Positions 16,263 through 25,048 of a stretch of DNA of 44,333 bases are shown in pieces (the stretch's first letter is position 1; each line of letters starts with the position of its first letter). The translations under genes were made by a program, and so were the position numbers. The notes beneath the pieces were generated by a model, which saw only the letters and a list, made by a program, of their open reading frames with translations, made no database searches and was not told where the DNA came from. This DNA comes from JBBPYA01 sp038200385 (GTDB taxonomy: Bacteria > Actinomycetota > Actinomycetes > Mycobacteriales > Geodermatophilaceae): contig JBBPYA010000326.1 of the NCBI GenBank assembly GCA_038200385.1, positions 1 to 44,333 of the forward strand, given 5' to 3'.

Positions 16263-18272
16263 ATGACGGGGTTACGGGGACTCGTAGGTCTCCTGCTCGC
16301 CAGCGTGGTCATCGCCACCGCGGGACCAGCCGACGCCGTACAGGCACCGCACCCGGCAGTGGTCGACGCGGTTCCGTCGACGACGACGCCGGCGGTCCGG
16401 GACGGATCGGTCAACGCGATCCTGCAGGTCGGCAACCGGATGGTGCTGGGCGGGACGTTCACCCAGGCCAGTTCGGCTGGGAGTAGCACGGTCCTTACCC
16501 GGCACCGGATCCTGTCCTTCGACCCAGCGACCGGCGCGATCGACCCGGCCTTCGCGCCCGACATCAGCGACTACGTGGAGACGTTGGCGGCCGGCCCGAC
16601 GCCCACCACGGTGTACGCCGGGGGCAAGTTCAACCTCGTGAACGGGGTGGCCCGCAAGGGGCTGGTCCTGCTGGACCTGACGACCGGGCAGCCGGTTCCC
16701 GGCTTCGCCCCGCCGCACCTCAACGGCATCGTCGAGGACATGGCCGTGCACAACGGTCAGCTGCTCATCGCCGGCACGTTCACCACCATCGGGAACTCCT
16801 TCCGTGGGGGCCTGGCCTCGGTGGACCCGGCGACCGGAGCGGTCACCGACTATCTGACCGCCTCGGTCACCGAGCACCACAACTACAACGGCACCGGCGT
16901 CGAGGGCGCCGTCGGGGTGACCAAGTTCGACATCACCCCGGACGGGACCCGGATGATCATGATCGGGAACTTCCGCAAGGTCGACGGTCAGGAGCGGCGG
17001 CAGATCGCGATGCTCGACCTGACCGGCCCGACCGCCGTGCTGGCCACTGACTGGATCACCAATCGGTTCGCTTCACCGTGCCGTTCGGACCTGATCGACA
17101 GCTGGGTCCGCGAGATCGACATCAGCCCGGACGGCTCGTACTTCGTCGTAGTGGGCAAGGGCGGCTTCGGCGCGGACACGTTGTGCGACGGGGCCTCCCG
17201 CTGGGAGACCGGGGCGCGCGGCACCGACCTGCAGCCGACCTGGATCGCGCTCACCGGTGGGGACACCCTGCTGACGGTGGCCATCACCGGGGCGACGGTG
17301 TACGTCGGTGGGCACCAGCGGTGGCTGAACAACGCCCTCGGTGCGAACGTCCCGAAGCCCGGTGCCGTGCCGCGGCCCGGGCTTGCCGCGCTCGACCCGG
17401 CCAGCGGCGTCCCGCAGTCCTGGAACCCCGGCCGCAACCCGCGCGGGATCGGCACCAGCGCGCTGTACGCCACCCCGGCCGGACTGTGGGTGGGCAGCGA
17501 CACCGAGTACATCGGCAACTTCCGGTACTACCGGCCGCGGCTGGCCTTCTTCCCCCTGACCGCGCAGAGCCTGCCGGACTACTCGGCCCCGACGCTGCCG
17601 GCCAACGTGTACTTCGGCGGCCCGCTGGATGCCTCCCTCGGCAAGGGCACCCCCGCCCTGCAGCCCGACGACCTGGCCCGGCGGTTCTTCGACGGCTCCG
17701 CGCCAGGGACGGTGAACACGCTCGCGGCCGGCGACCTGGCCTGGAGCCAGGTGCGCGGCGCCGTCCTGCTCGGCTCGACGCTGTTCTACGGCTACTCCGA
17801 CGGCATGCTGTACCGCCGCGGCTTCGACGGCAGCACGCTCGGCCCGGCTCAGGCGATCGACCCGTACAACGACCCGGCGTGGGTCGATGCCAAGACCGGC
17901 AAGCCCGGGCAGACCTACCGCGGGGTGCGGCCCTCGTTCTACGACGAGATCGCCAACATCACCGGGATGGTCGTCCAGGACGGCCGGCTGTACTACACCC
18001 TCAGCGGTGACGGGAACCTGTACTGGCGGTTGTGGAGCCCGGACAGCGGCACCATCCACCCGGTCCGCAACACCGTGGCCGGGCCGCAGATCGGGCCGGC
18101 CGCCGGGCTGATCCTGTCCGGTGACCGGCTCTACGTCGTGCAGTCGACGAACGGCGCGTTGCGGCAGTGGACGCTGACCAGCGCCGGGGTCTCCGGGCGC
18201 GGCAGGACGGTCAGCGGGCCTCGGATAGACGGCGCGGATTGGCGGGCACACGCGGTGTTCATCGGGCCGTGA
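16263..18272 (+). CDS. secreted beta-propeller-like protein (paralogue B)
   Basis: A 669-residue exported protein with signal peptide MTGLRGLVGLLLASVVIATA and likely cleavage near ADA-VQ. It parallels paralogue A block by block from AVQAPHP onward: MVLGGTF, VYAGGKFNLVNG, LLIAGTFTTIG, KFDITPDGTRM, VYVGGHQRWLNN, PRPGLAALDP, WVGSDTEYIGN and GQTYRGVRPSFYDE. It stops after the propeller (DGADWRAHAVFIGP) and lacks the PKD domain and C-terminal module. This is a tandem duplication followed by loss or gain of the tail. Ribosome site is AGTGAGG, about 11-13 bases before the ATG. It is probably co-transcribed with A through the hairpin at 16204-16232. Confidence 0.85.
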   Translation: MTGLRGLVGLLLASVVIATAGPADAVQAPHPAVVDAVPSTTTPAVRDGSVNAILQVGNRMVLGGTFTQASSAGSSTVLTRHRILSFDPATGAIDPAFAPDISDYVETLAAGPTPTTVYAGGKFNLVNGVARKGLVLLDLTTGQPVPGFAPPHLNGIVEDMAVHNGQLLIAGTFTTIGNSFRGGLASVDPATGAVTDYLTASVTEHHNYNGTGVEGAVGVTKFDITPDGTRMIMIGNFRKVDGQERRQIAMLDLTGPTAVLATDWITNRFASPCRSDLIDSWVREIDISPDGSYFVVVGKGGFGADTLCDGASRWETGARGTDLQPTWIALTGGDTLLTVAITGATVYVGGHQRWLNNALGANVPKPGAVPRPGLAALDPASGVPQSWNPGRNPRGIGTSALYATPAGLWVGSDTEYIGNFRYYRPRLAFFPLTAQSLPDYSAPTLPANVYFGGPLDASLGKGTPALQPDDLARRFFDGSAPGTVNTLAAGDLAWSQVRGAVLLGSTLFYGYSDGMLYRRGFDGSTLGPAQAIDPYNDPAWVDAKTGKPGQTYRGVRPSFYDEIANITGMVVQDGRLYYTLSGDGNLYWRLWSPDSGTIHPVRNTVAGPQIGPAAGLILSGDRLYVVQSTNGALRQWTLTSAGVSGRGRTVSGPRIDGADWRAHAVFIGP

Positions 18273-18354
18273 GGCGTCCCCGGAGGCTGACCGGAGGAAT
18301 CACCAGACGGCTGCGCGCGACCGCCGGGCAACTACAACGGGTAGTGGCCGTCGA

Positions 18355-18367
18355 TTACAGCCTGTAA
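18355..18367. promoter_or_regulatory. 13-base palindrome TTACAG-C-CTGTAA
   Basis: Perfect 6-base arms around one central base, and A/T-rich compared with its surroundings. It is about 90 bases upstream of the predicted promoter at 18448. It could be an operator half-turn site or a chance palindrome. Confidence 0.3.
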
Positions 18368-18424
18368 GAAACTTCAGGTCACAGCGTTCGTGCATTCCGA
18401 CCTACTACGGACGGTAGCTATCGT

Positions 18425-18443
18425 CACGCGCTTACGGAGCGTG
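18425..18443. promoter_or_regulatory. inverted repeat CACGC-N9-GCGTG
   Basis: Arms 18425-18429 and 18439-18443 lie directly upstream of the predicted -35 element, centred about 50 bases before the expected transcription start, which is the same relative place as the CACCC-N4-GGGTG boxes. Arm sequence and spacing differ, so a different regulator is likely. Confidence 0.3.
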
Positions 18444-18447
18444 TCAA

Positions 18448-18477
18448 TTGAGGTTGACGGTGTGGTGGTGATAACTT
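18448..18477 (+). promoter_or_regulatory. candidate promoter of the secreted glycosidase gene
   Basis: TTGAGG (18448-18453) and TAACTT (18472-18477) are 18 bases apart. The -10 is the same hexamer as in the predicted promoter at 25081-25109. The untranslated leader would be about 120 bases. Confidence 0.4.
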
Positions 18478-18602
18478 TCCGCCGCCGCAAGGGCAGCGTC
18501 GCCCGGGCGGTTCCACCGCACCGACCAGCCGGCCGGGTGCGGGCACCGACCGGCCGGCCGAGGGGCGTGGCTGGCACCTGAGTCCCCGGAGGACCGGCGC
18601 TG

Positions 18603-20096
18603 ATGGCTTCTGCACGAGGTAGGCACCGCTACCAGCGGCCCGTACACCCCAGGCGCTCCCGCGGCCGGCTCTTCGCCGCGCTAGGCGCCGCGACGACCAT
18701 CGGCGCCGCGACCCTGGTCGCCACTGCTCCGCTGGCCTCGGCGGCCAACGCGCAGTTGACCGTCCCCGCGTCCCAGGACGCCTACGTCTCGGCCGCCGCG
18801 CCCAACACGACGTACAACACCGGCCGGCTCAGCGCGTCCAGCTCGCCGGACGACCGCAAGACCTCCTACCTCACCTTCGTGGTGCCCTCGCTGCCGCCGA
18901 CGGCCACCGACGTGGTCGCCCGGCTGGAGTTGACCCGGGACATGCACCACCTTCCGTCCTCGGTGGAACTGCACTCGGTGCCGGACACGAACTGGTCCGA
19001 GCGCAGCCTGACGATGCGCAACGCGCCGAAGATCGGCACCCAGCTCGACACCGTCGCTCCGACGGCGACCACGACGCAGATCTCGTTCTCGCTGCCTACC
19101 GTGCGCGGAGCGGGCACGTTCTCCTTCGCGGTCACGTCCAAGGTGACCAACGATGTCGCGCGGTTCCGCTCCAGCGAGTACGGCACCGACGTCCCGCGGG
19201 TGGTGCTGTCCTACCGGATTCCCGGTCAGCCCGCACCCCCGCCGGGCAACGGCTCGCTCCAGAACACCTGGATCGGCGCGGCGGCCAGCGATCCGATCCC
19301 CGGTGGTGGGATCGATTACGGCATCGGGGTGTTCAACGACCGCAACGCCGAGGTCGGGCCGCTGACGTACCGCCGCAGCTTCGACAGCACCCTGCCGACG
19401 TCCTTCCAGACCTCCGCGGCCGCGCAGGACCAGGCCAACGGCTACCGCTCCTTCGTGTCCTGGAAGCCACCGAACGGCGACTACGTGGGTGCGGCCAATG
19501 GGCGCTACGACGACCAGGTGACCGCATGGGCCCGCAGCGTCCCGACGTACGGGGTCTACGCCACGGCGTTCCACGAGCCGGAGAACGACATGACGGGGCC
19601 GCAGTTCGTGGCCATGCAGCGTCACCTGTACACAGTGGTCAAGGCTGCCAACCCGAGCATCCGCTGGGGCCCGGTGTACATGGCCTACTGGTGGGACGAC
19701 GGCACCAACCACTACGTGGGCAACAAGGACGCCTGGTGGCCGGGCAACGACTACGCGGACTTCACCGCGGTCGACGTGTACTCCAACGACGCCCGGCCGC
19801 TGGAGACCCACCCGGAGTTCCGCGGTTGGTACGACTACATGCTCGGCACCGGCAAGCAGATGATCATCGCCGAGTACGGCCAGTACGTCGTCAAGCCCGG
19901 CCAGACCGCCGATCCGGCGGCGCTGGCCGACCGGGCGGCGACGATCCGCCAGGATGCCGCATGGTTGGCCGAGCAGGGCACCATCTCGATGTGGCTGTAC
20001 TGGGACGCCATGGGGGACAAGGGTGACTGGCGGCTCACCGATCCCCAGTCCCAGGCGGCCTGGCGCGACGTGGCGGCAAGCGGTCGGACCAAGTAA
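18603..20096 (+). CDS. secreted glycoside hydrolase, GH26-like, with N-terminal DNRLRE domain
   Basis: A 497-residue exported protein. The long N-terminus with twin arginines (RRSRGRLFAALGAATTIGAA) is Tat-like, with cleavage expected near ASA-AN at residue 47. A DNRLRE/CBM96-like domain follows (about 48-205: QDAYVSAAAPNTTYNTG, NWSERSLTMRNAP). The catalytic half contains AFHEPENDMTG with candidate acid/base Glu near 325, and IIAEYGQYV with candidate nucleophile Glu near 424, in the order seen in GH26 beta-mannanases and relatives. It could trim, release or remodel the polymer made by the surrounding genes. The substrate is not determined and another clan-A family remains possible. Confidence 0.8.
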   Translation: MASARGRHRYQRPVHPRRSRGRLFAALGAATTIGAATLVATAPLASAANAQLTVPASQDAYVSAAAPNTTYNTGRLSASSSPDDRKTSYLTFVVPSLPPTATDVVARLELTRDMHHLPSSVELHSVPDTNWSERSLTMRNAPKIGTQLDTVAPTATTTQISFSLPTVRGAGTFSFAVTSKVTNDVARFRSSEYGTDVPRVVLSYRIPGQPAPPPGNGSLQNTWIGAAASDPIPGGGIDYGIGVFNDRNAEVGPLTYRRSFDSTLPTSFQTSAAAQDQANGYRSFVSWKPPNGDYVGAANGRYDDQVTAWARSVPTYGVYATAFHEPENDMTGPQFVAMQRHLYTVVKAANPSIRWGPVYMAYWWDDGTNHYVGNKDAWWPGNDYADFTAVDVYSNDARPLETHPEFRGWYDYMLGTGKQMIIAEYGQYVVKPGQTADPAALADRAATIRQDAAWLAEQGTISMWLYWDAMGDKGDWRLTDPQSQAAWRDVAASGRTK

Positions 20097-20100
20097 ACCG

Positions 20101-20130
20101 GGTAGCCCGCTGGGTCAGCGGGTCGCTACC
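20101..20130. terminator. bidirectional terminator between glycosidase and TauE-like genes
   Basis: Nested stems: GGTAGC (20101-20106) pairs with GCTACC (20125-20130), and inside it CCGCTG pairs with CAGCGG around the loop GGT. It lies between convergent genes and covers the stop codon of the TauE-like gene. No U-run on either strand, as is common in high-GC actinobacteria. Confidence 0.65.
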
Positions 20131-21097
20131 GGGTGCCGGAGTTCTGCTTGACGGCCCGCGCGGCCGCCACCGAGGCCCGGGCCTGCCGGATGACCTGCGA
20201 CCGGGCCGGCAGCCCCTGCCGGGCCCGCAGGTACATCCACAGCAGCGGGAGCAGCACGACCATCGCCACCAGCACGCTCACGGTGAGCAGGTTGCCGGCA
20301 CCGAGCAGCTTGAGCGCGGAGGCGACGAGGACGAGGGTCAGCGCCCGGCGGACGATGCCGTCCGGGGCGTAGGCCGACATCCGGGCCCCGAGGTACACCC
20401 CCGGGATGGTGCCCACCAGCAACGCCACGGTCAGGTCCAGCTGGAAGTCGCCGAAGAGCAGGTGGCCCAGCGCCGCGGACAGCACCAGGGGAACCGCCTG
20501 CGTGAGGTCGGTGCCCACGATCCCGGCCGCGTTCAGCGTCGGGTACAGGAACAGCAGCGCGATGATGATCAGTGATCCCGAGCCGACCGAGGTCATCCCG
20601 ACCACGAGGCCACCGATCGCGCCGACCGCGATGGTCGGGAGGGGCCGAGCCCTGATCGGCTCCGGCGAGGTCGGATCGGCCGGGAGCAGCCCGGCGCGCT
20701 GCTTGGCCTTGGTGACCATCCGCAGATAGGAGCGGTAGACCAGGCCGGCGGCGGCGATCACCAGGGCGACGCCCAGGGCGATCTTGGTGACCGACTGCAC
20801 ACTGCCCCCCTCGCCCCCGAGCGCGCGGGAGACCAGTACGCCGAGAAAGGCGAAGGGCACCGACCCGACGCACAGCCAGCCCACGAGCGGAAGGTTCACC
20901 GAGCCGCGCCGGAAGTGCACGAAGGCGCCGACGGGTCGGGTGATCGCCGAGACCATCAGGTCACTGGAGACCGCGGCCAGCGGCGGGATGCCGAAGAACA
21001 GCACCAGGACGGGGGTCATCAGGGCGCCGCCGCCCATCCCGGTGAGGCCGACGACGATGCCGACGAAGAAGCCGGCCAGGGTCAACAGCAGGTCCAC
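20126..21097 (-). CDS. TauE/SafE-family sulfite/organosulfur anion exporter
   Basis: A 323-residue membrane protein with about eight to nine transmembrane segments in two related halves. The first half starts LLLTLAGFFVGIVVGLTGMGGGALMTPVLVL, and the second half repeats the glycine motif as GAIGGLVVGMTSVGSGSLII, which is the TauE/SafE signature. The family exports sulfite, sulfoacetate or related anions. The GTG at 21097 is preceded by GAAAGG 7-8 bases upstream; frames extending further upstream lose the membrane topology. It is transcribed away from mfd. A sulfur-anion exporter next to a five-sulfotransferase cluster is suggestive, but it could be an unrelated housekeeping transporter. Confidence 0.85.
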   Translation of the reverse strand: MDLLLTLAGFFVGIVVGLTGMGGGALMTPVLVLFFGIPPLAAVSSDLMVSAITRPVGAFVHFRRGSVNLPLVGWLCVGSVPFAFLGVLVSRALGGEGGSVQSVTKIALGVALVIAAAGLVYRSYLRMVTKAKQRAGLLPADPTSPEPIRARPLPTIAVGAIGGLVVGMTSVGSGSLIIIALLFLYPTLNAAGIVGTDLTQAVPLVLSAALGHLLFGDFQLDLTVALLVGTIPGVYLGARMSAYAPDGIVRRALTLVLVASALKLLGAGNLLTVSVLVAMVVLLPLLWMYLRARQGLPARSQVIRQARASVAAARAVKQNSGTR

Positions 21098-21273
21098 GGA
21101 TGACCTTTCAGGTGAGGGGAAGGGGCTCGGGCACGTCGATACCCGGCGAACCCGGTATTGACGACCAGAAAGGTAGACGATGTCGGCCAGGAACGCGAGC
21201 GGATCGGTGCGATCCGTCGTCCGGCGGGCGCGGCGTACGCTCGCACGGCACCCCGATACCGGCCGGTTTCGGG

Positions 21274-21299
21274 GGCTGCGTGCTGCCCGGAACGCAGCC
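21274..21299 (+). other. hairpin in the mfd leader
   Basis: GGCTGCGT (21274-21281) and ACGCAGCC (21292-21299) pair perfectly over 8 bases with a 10-base loop, ending about 35 bases before the mfd start. It might modulate mfd expression or be incidental. I see no clear promoter in the 237-base region between the TauE-like gene and mfd; TTGACG at 21158 has no matching -10. Confidence 0.35.
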
Positions 21300-21334
21300 G
21301 CTGCCGCCATGTGTCGAGGAGGCCACGGACCCGG

Positions 21335-24300
21335 ATGAGCCTGACCGGACTGCTCGATGTGGTGCTGGCGGACCCGGCCCTGCACGCCGCGGGGTCCGCC
21401 GCCGCCGGTACGCCGCAGCTGGATCTCGCCGCGCCGTCGGCCTTGCGGCCGTTCGTCACCGCGGCGCTGGCCACCGACACCGATCGGGGTGGCGCCGGGC
21501 GCACCGTGCTCGCCGTGACCGCCACCGGCCGCGAGGCCGAGGATCTCGTCGAGGCACTGGGCTGCCTCCTGCCGCCGGAATCCGTCGCGCTCTACCCCTC
21601 GTGGGAAACCCTGCCCCACGAGCGGCTCTCGCCACGCCCGGACACCGTCGGTCGTCGGCTGGCGGTGCTGCGCCGGCTCGCCCATCCGCGCGCCGACGAC
21701 CCGTCCACCGGGCCGCTGCGGGTCGTCGTCGCCGCGGTGCGCAGCCTGCTGCAGCCGCAGCTACCCGGTCTCGGCGACCTGGAGCCGGTCGCCCTGAAGC
21801 CCGGGGACGAGATCGAGCTCGCCGCGCTGGTCGAGCGGCTGGTGCTGATCGGCTACTCCCGCACCGACCTGGTGGACAGGCGCGGCGAGTTCGCCGTCCG
21901 CGGCGGCATCGTGGACGTCTTCCCGCCGACCGACGAGCATCCGGCCCGGATCGAGTTCTGGGGGGACACCGTCGAGGAGGTCCGCTGGTTCAGGGTCGCC
22001 GACCAGCGCTCGCTGGACGCAGCGGTTGCCGGTCCCGACGGGGGCCCGGCGCGGGCGGGGCTGTGGGCCCCGCCGTGCCGCGAGCTGCTGCTGACCCCGG
22101 AGATCAGGGGCCGCGCCGCCGAGCTGTCCCTGGCCCACCCGGAGCTGTCGGACATGCTGGACCGGATCGCCGAGGGCATCGCGGTCGAGGGGATGGAATC
22201 GCTGATCCCGGTCCTGGCCGACGGTGCCGCGCTGCGGTTGCTCCCCGAGGAGATGCCGGCCGGCAGCCACCTGCTGGTCTGCGACCCGGAGCGGGTCCGG
22301 ACCAGGGCCGCGGAGCTGGTCGCGACGAGCGCTGAGTTTCTGGACGCGTCGTGGGCGAGCGCGGCCGGCGGGGGATCGGCGCCGGTCGACCTCGGCGCGG
22401 CGGCGTACCGGTCGCTGGAGGAGGTCCGCGAGGTTGTAGCTTCGGTTGGCCTGCCGTGGTGGACGCTGTCGCCGTTCGGCTCCGACGCCGAGTTGGACCC
22501 CACCGCCAACACCGTCGGGATGCGGACCGCGCCGAGCTACCACGGGGACATCGACAAGCTGCTCGGCGATCTGGGGGACTGGGCCCGGGCCGGCTGGCGG
22601 GCCGCGCTGGTCTTCGACGGGCACGGCACCGCCACCCGCGCCGTGGAGCGGCTCGGTCAGGCCGAGATCCCGGCCCGGCTGGTGCCGGATCTAGCCTCGG
22701 TTCCCGAGCCCGGGATCGTGCACGTGACGACCGGTCGCATGGAGCACGGTTTCACCGACGAGGCCCTGCAGCTGGCCGTGCTCAGCGAACGCGACGTGAC
22801 CGGCCAGCGAGGGCAGTCCACCAAGGACATGCGGCGGATGCCGTCCCGTCGGCGCAACGCCGTCGATCCGTTGCAGCTGCGCCCGGGGGACCTTGTCGTC
22901 CACGAGGCACACGGCGTGGGCCGCTACGTCGAGATGGTGCGGCGCACCATCAACGGCGGGGAGCGGGAGTACCTCATTCTGGAGTACGCCGCGGCCCGCC
23001 GCGGACAGCCACCGGACCGGCTGTTCGTGCCGACCGACGCCCTGGACCAGGTGACGCGCTACGTCGGCGGGGAGAACCCGAGCCTGCACCGCCTCGGCGG
23101 CGCGGACTGGCAGAAGGCCAAGGGCCGGGCCCGCAAGGCGGTCAAGGAGATCGCGGCGGAACTGATCCGGCTCTACTCCGCGCGGATGGCCCAGCCCGGG
23201 CACGTCTACGGCCCGGACACTCCGTGGCAGCGCGAACTCGAGGACGCCTTCCCCTACGTCGAGACCCCGGACCAGCTCGAGGCGATCAACGAGGTCAAGG
23301 CGGACATGGAAAAGCCGGTTCCGATGGACCGGGTGATCTGCGGCGACGTCGGGTACGGCAAGACCGAGATCGCGGTGCGGGCCGCGTTCAAGGCTGTGCA
23401 GGACGGCAAGCAGGTCGCGATCCTGGTGCCGACCACCCTGCTGGCCCAGCAGCACTTCACGACGTTCACCGAGCGGATGGCGCAGTTCCCGGTCACGGTG
23501 CGAGTGGTCAGCCGGTTCAACTCCGCCGCTGAGCAGGCTGCGGCCCTGACCGGGGTGGCCGAGGGCAGCGTGGACATCGTGATCGGCACCCACCGGCTGC
23601 TGCAGCCCTCCACCCGGTTCAAGGACCTGGGCCTCGTCGTGGTCGACGAGGAGCAGCGCTTCGGGGTGGAGCACAAGGAGTACCTCAAGACGCTGCGTAC
23701 CGCCGTGGACGTCCTGACGATGTCGGCGACCCCGATCCCGCGCACCCTGGAGATGAGCCTGACCGGCATCCGGGAGATGTCGACCATCCTCACCCCGCCC
23801 GAGGAGCGGCACCCGGTGCTGACCTACGTCGGCCCCTACAGCGACAAGCAGATCGCCGCGGCCGTCCGGCGCGAGCTGCTGCGGGAGGGCCAGGTCTTCT
23901 ACATCCACAACCGGGTCGAGTCCATCGAGCGGGCCGCCGCCCGGATCCGGGGGCTGGTGCCGGAGGCGCGGGTCGCGGTGGGCCACGGCCAGCTGCCCGA
24001 GGACGCTCTGGAGCGGGTGATGGTCGGGTTCTGGGAACGCGCCTACGACGTCCTGGTGGCCACGACCATCGTCGAGTCGGGCCTGGACATCGCCAACGCC
24101 AACACCCTGATCGTGGAGCGTGCGGACAACTTCGGGCTGTCCCAGCTGCACCAGATCAGGGGGCGGGTGGGACGCGGCCGGGAGCGGGCCTACGCCTACT
24201 TCACGTTCCCGCCGGAGCGTCCCCTGACCGAGACCGCCTACGACCGGCTGGCCACGATCGCCCAGCACACCGACCTCGGCGCCGGGATGGCGGTGGCCAT

Positions 24301-24916
24301 GAAGGACCTGGAGATTCGCGGGGCCGGGAACCTGCTCGGCGGGGAGCAGTCCGGGCACATCGCCAGCGTCGGCTTCGACCTGTACGTCCGGCTGGTCGGC
24401 GAGGCGGTAGCGGACTTCAAGGGCGAGGGCCCCGCCGAGGAGGCCCACGACGTGCGGGTCGACCTGCCGGTGGACGCGCACCTGCCGCACGGCTACATCC
24501 CCGGCGAACGGCTGCGTCTGGAGGCCTACCGCAAGATCGCCTCGATCAGCTCCGACGAGCAGGCCACCCAGGTCCGCGACGAGCTCGTCGACCGCTACGG
24601 CGTCCCGCCCCGCCCGGTGCTCGCGCTGCTGGAGGTGGCCCGCTTCCGGGCCCTGATGCGCGGCTACGGGATCAGCGAGGTGTCGCTGCAGGGCCGGTCG
24701 ATCCGGGTCAGTCCGGTCACGCTGCCGGAGTCGCGCGAGCTACGGCTGCAGCGGCTCTACCCGGGCAGCACCTACAAGCCTGCCGTACGCACGCTGTCCG
24801 TCCCACGACCGGGTACGGACCGGCCCGGGGGTACGCCCATGCGGGACGAGGAACTGCTCGGCTGGACCGCGCAGCTCGTCGCCGCGGTGCTGTTGCCGGT
24901 CAGCCCAGTCGGCTGA
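21335..24916 (+). CDS. mfd: transcription-repair coupling factor Mfd
   Basis: ATP-dependent translocase that removes stalled RNA polymerase from DNA lesions and recruits UvrA. The product is 1193 residues, normal for the family. Domains: UvrB-like N-terminal region (LYPSWETLPHERLSP, residues 87-101; GEFAVRGGIVDVFPP); RNA-polymerase-interacting domain from about 513 (RPGDLVVHEAHGVGRYVEM); RecG-like translocase with Walker A GDVGYGKTEIA near 670, DEEQRFGVEHKE near 770 and MSATPIPRTLEMSL; TRG motif GAGNLLGGEQSGHI near 998; and C-terminal D7 domain. The ATG at 21335 is chosen because the residues before it are not Mfd-like; AGGAGG lies about 13 bases upstream. It stands apart from pth, with about 20 kb of polysaccharide genes between them. 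Confidence 0.97.
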   Translation: MSLTGLLDVVLADPALHAAGSAAAGTPQLDLAAPSALRPFVTAALATDTDRGGAGRTVLAVTATGREAEDLVEALGCLLPPESVALYPSWETLPHERLSPRPDTVGRRLAVLRRLAHPRADDPSTGPLRVVVAAVRSLLQPQLPGLGDLEPVALKPGDEIELAALVERLVLIGYSRTDLVDRRGEFAVRGGIVDVFPPTDEHPARIEFWGDTVEEVRWFRVADQRSLDAAVAGPDGGPARAGLWAPPCRELLLTPEIRGRAAELSLAHPELSDMLDRIAEGIAVEGMESLIPVLADGAALRLLPEEMPAGSHLLVCDPERVRTRAAELVATSAEFLDASWASAAGGGSAPVDLGAAAYRSLEEVREVVASVGLPWWTLSPFGSDAELDPTANTVGMRTAPSYHGDIDKLLGDLGDWARAGWRAALVFDGHGTATRAVERLGQAEIPARLVPDLASVPEPGIVHVTTGRMEHGFTDEALQLAVLSERDVTGQRGQSTKDMRRMPSRRRNAVDPLQLRPGDLVVHEAHGVGRYVEMVRRTINGGEREYLILEYAAARRGQPPDRLFVPTDALDQVTRYVGGENPSLHRLGGADWQKAKGRARKAVKEIAAELIRLYSARMAQPGHVYGPDTPWQRELEDAFPYVETPDQLEAINEVKADMEKPVPMDRVICGDVGYGKTEIAVRAAFKAVQDGKQVAILVPTTLLAQQHFTTFTERMAQFPVTVRVVSRFNSAAEQAAALTGVAEGSVDIVIGTHRLLQPSTRFKDLGLVVVDEEQRFGVEHKEYLKTLRTAVDVLTMSATPIPRTLEMSLTGIREMSTILTPPEERHPVLTYVGPYSDKQIAAAVRRELLREGQVFYIHNRVESIERAAARIRGLVPEARVAVGHGQLPEDALERVMVGFWERAYDVLVATTIVESGLDIANANTLIVERADNFGLSQLHQIRGRVGRGRERAYAYFTFPPERPLTETAYDRLATIAQHTDLGAGMAVAMKDLEIRGAGNLLGGEQSGHIASVGFDLYVRLVGEAVADFKGEGPAEEAHDVRVDLPVDAHLPHGYIPGERLRLEAYRKIASISSDEQATQVRDELVDRYGVPPRPVLALLEVARFRALMRGYGISEVSLQGRSIRVSPVTLPESRELRLQRLYPGSTYKPAVRTLSVPRPGTDRPGGTPMRDEELLGWTAQLVAAVLLPVSPVG

Positions 24917-24930
24917 ACGACGTCGTCAAG

Positions 24931-24949
24931 CGGCCGCTAACGGCGGCCG
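24931..24949 (+). terminator. mfd terminator hairpin
   Basis: CGGCCGC (24931-24937) and GCGGCCG (24943-24949) pair perfectly around a 5-base TAACG loop, 14 bases after the mfd stop codon. There is no U-tract. Confidence 0.6.
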
Positions 24950-25048
24950 AGGACCACCTCGCCCGGGGCCAACGATTCCGAAATTGCTACCGCCCGTATT
25001 GAAGAATGACGCAGAGTCTCGCGGAGGCCAACCATTTCGGGTTATTCG

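Larger units (their letters stand above)
18273..18602. other. 330-base gene-free region upstream of the secreted glycosidase
   Basis: No credible gene is present. The region holds a perfect 13-base palindrome at 18355-18367, an inverted repeat at 18425-18443 and a promoter-like pair at 18448-18477, each listed separately. The ribosome site GGAGGA lies 9 bases before the ATG at 18603. The first 80 bases after the paralogue B stop show no clear terminator. Confidence 0.6.

Noticed and set aside
21158..21186. TTGACG as -35 of an mfd promoter
   Set aside because: No TANNNT hexamer 16-18 bases downstream.
22691..24490. 600-codon minus-strand frame inside mfd
   Set aside because: Antisense shadow; the plus-strand frame encodes complete Mfd motifs.
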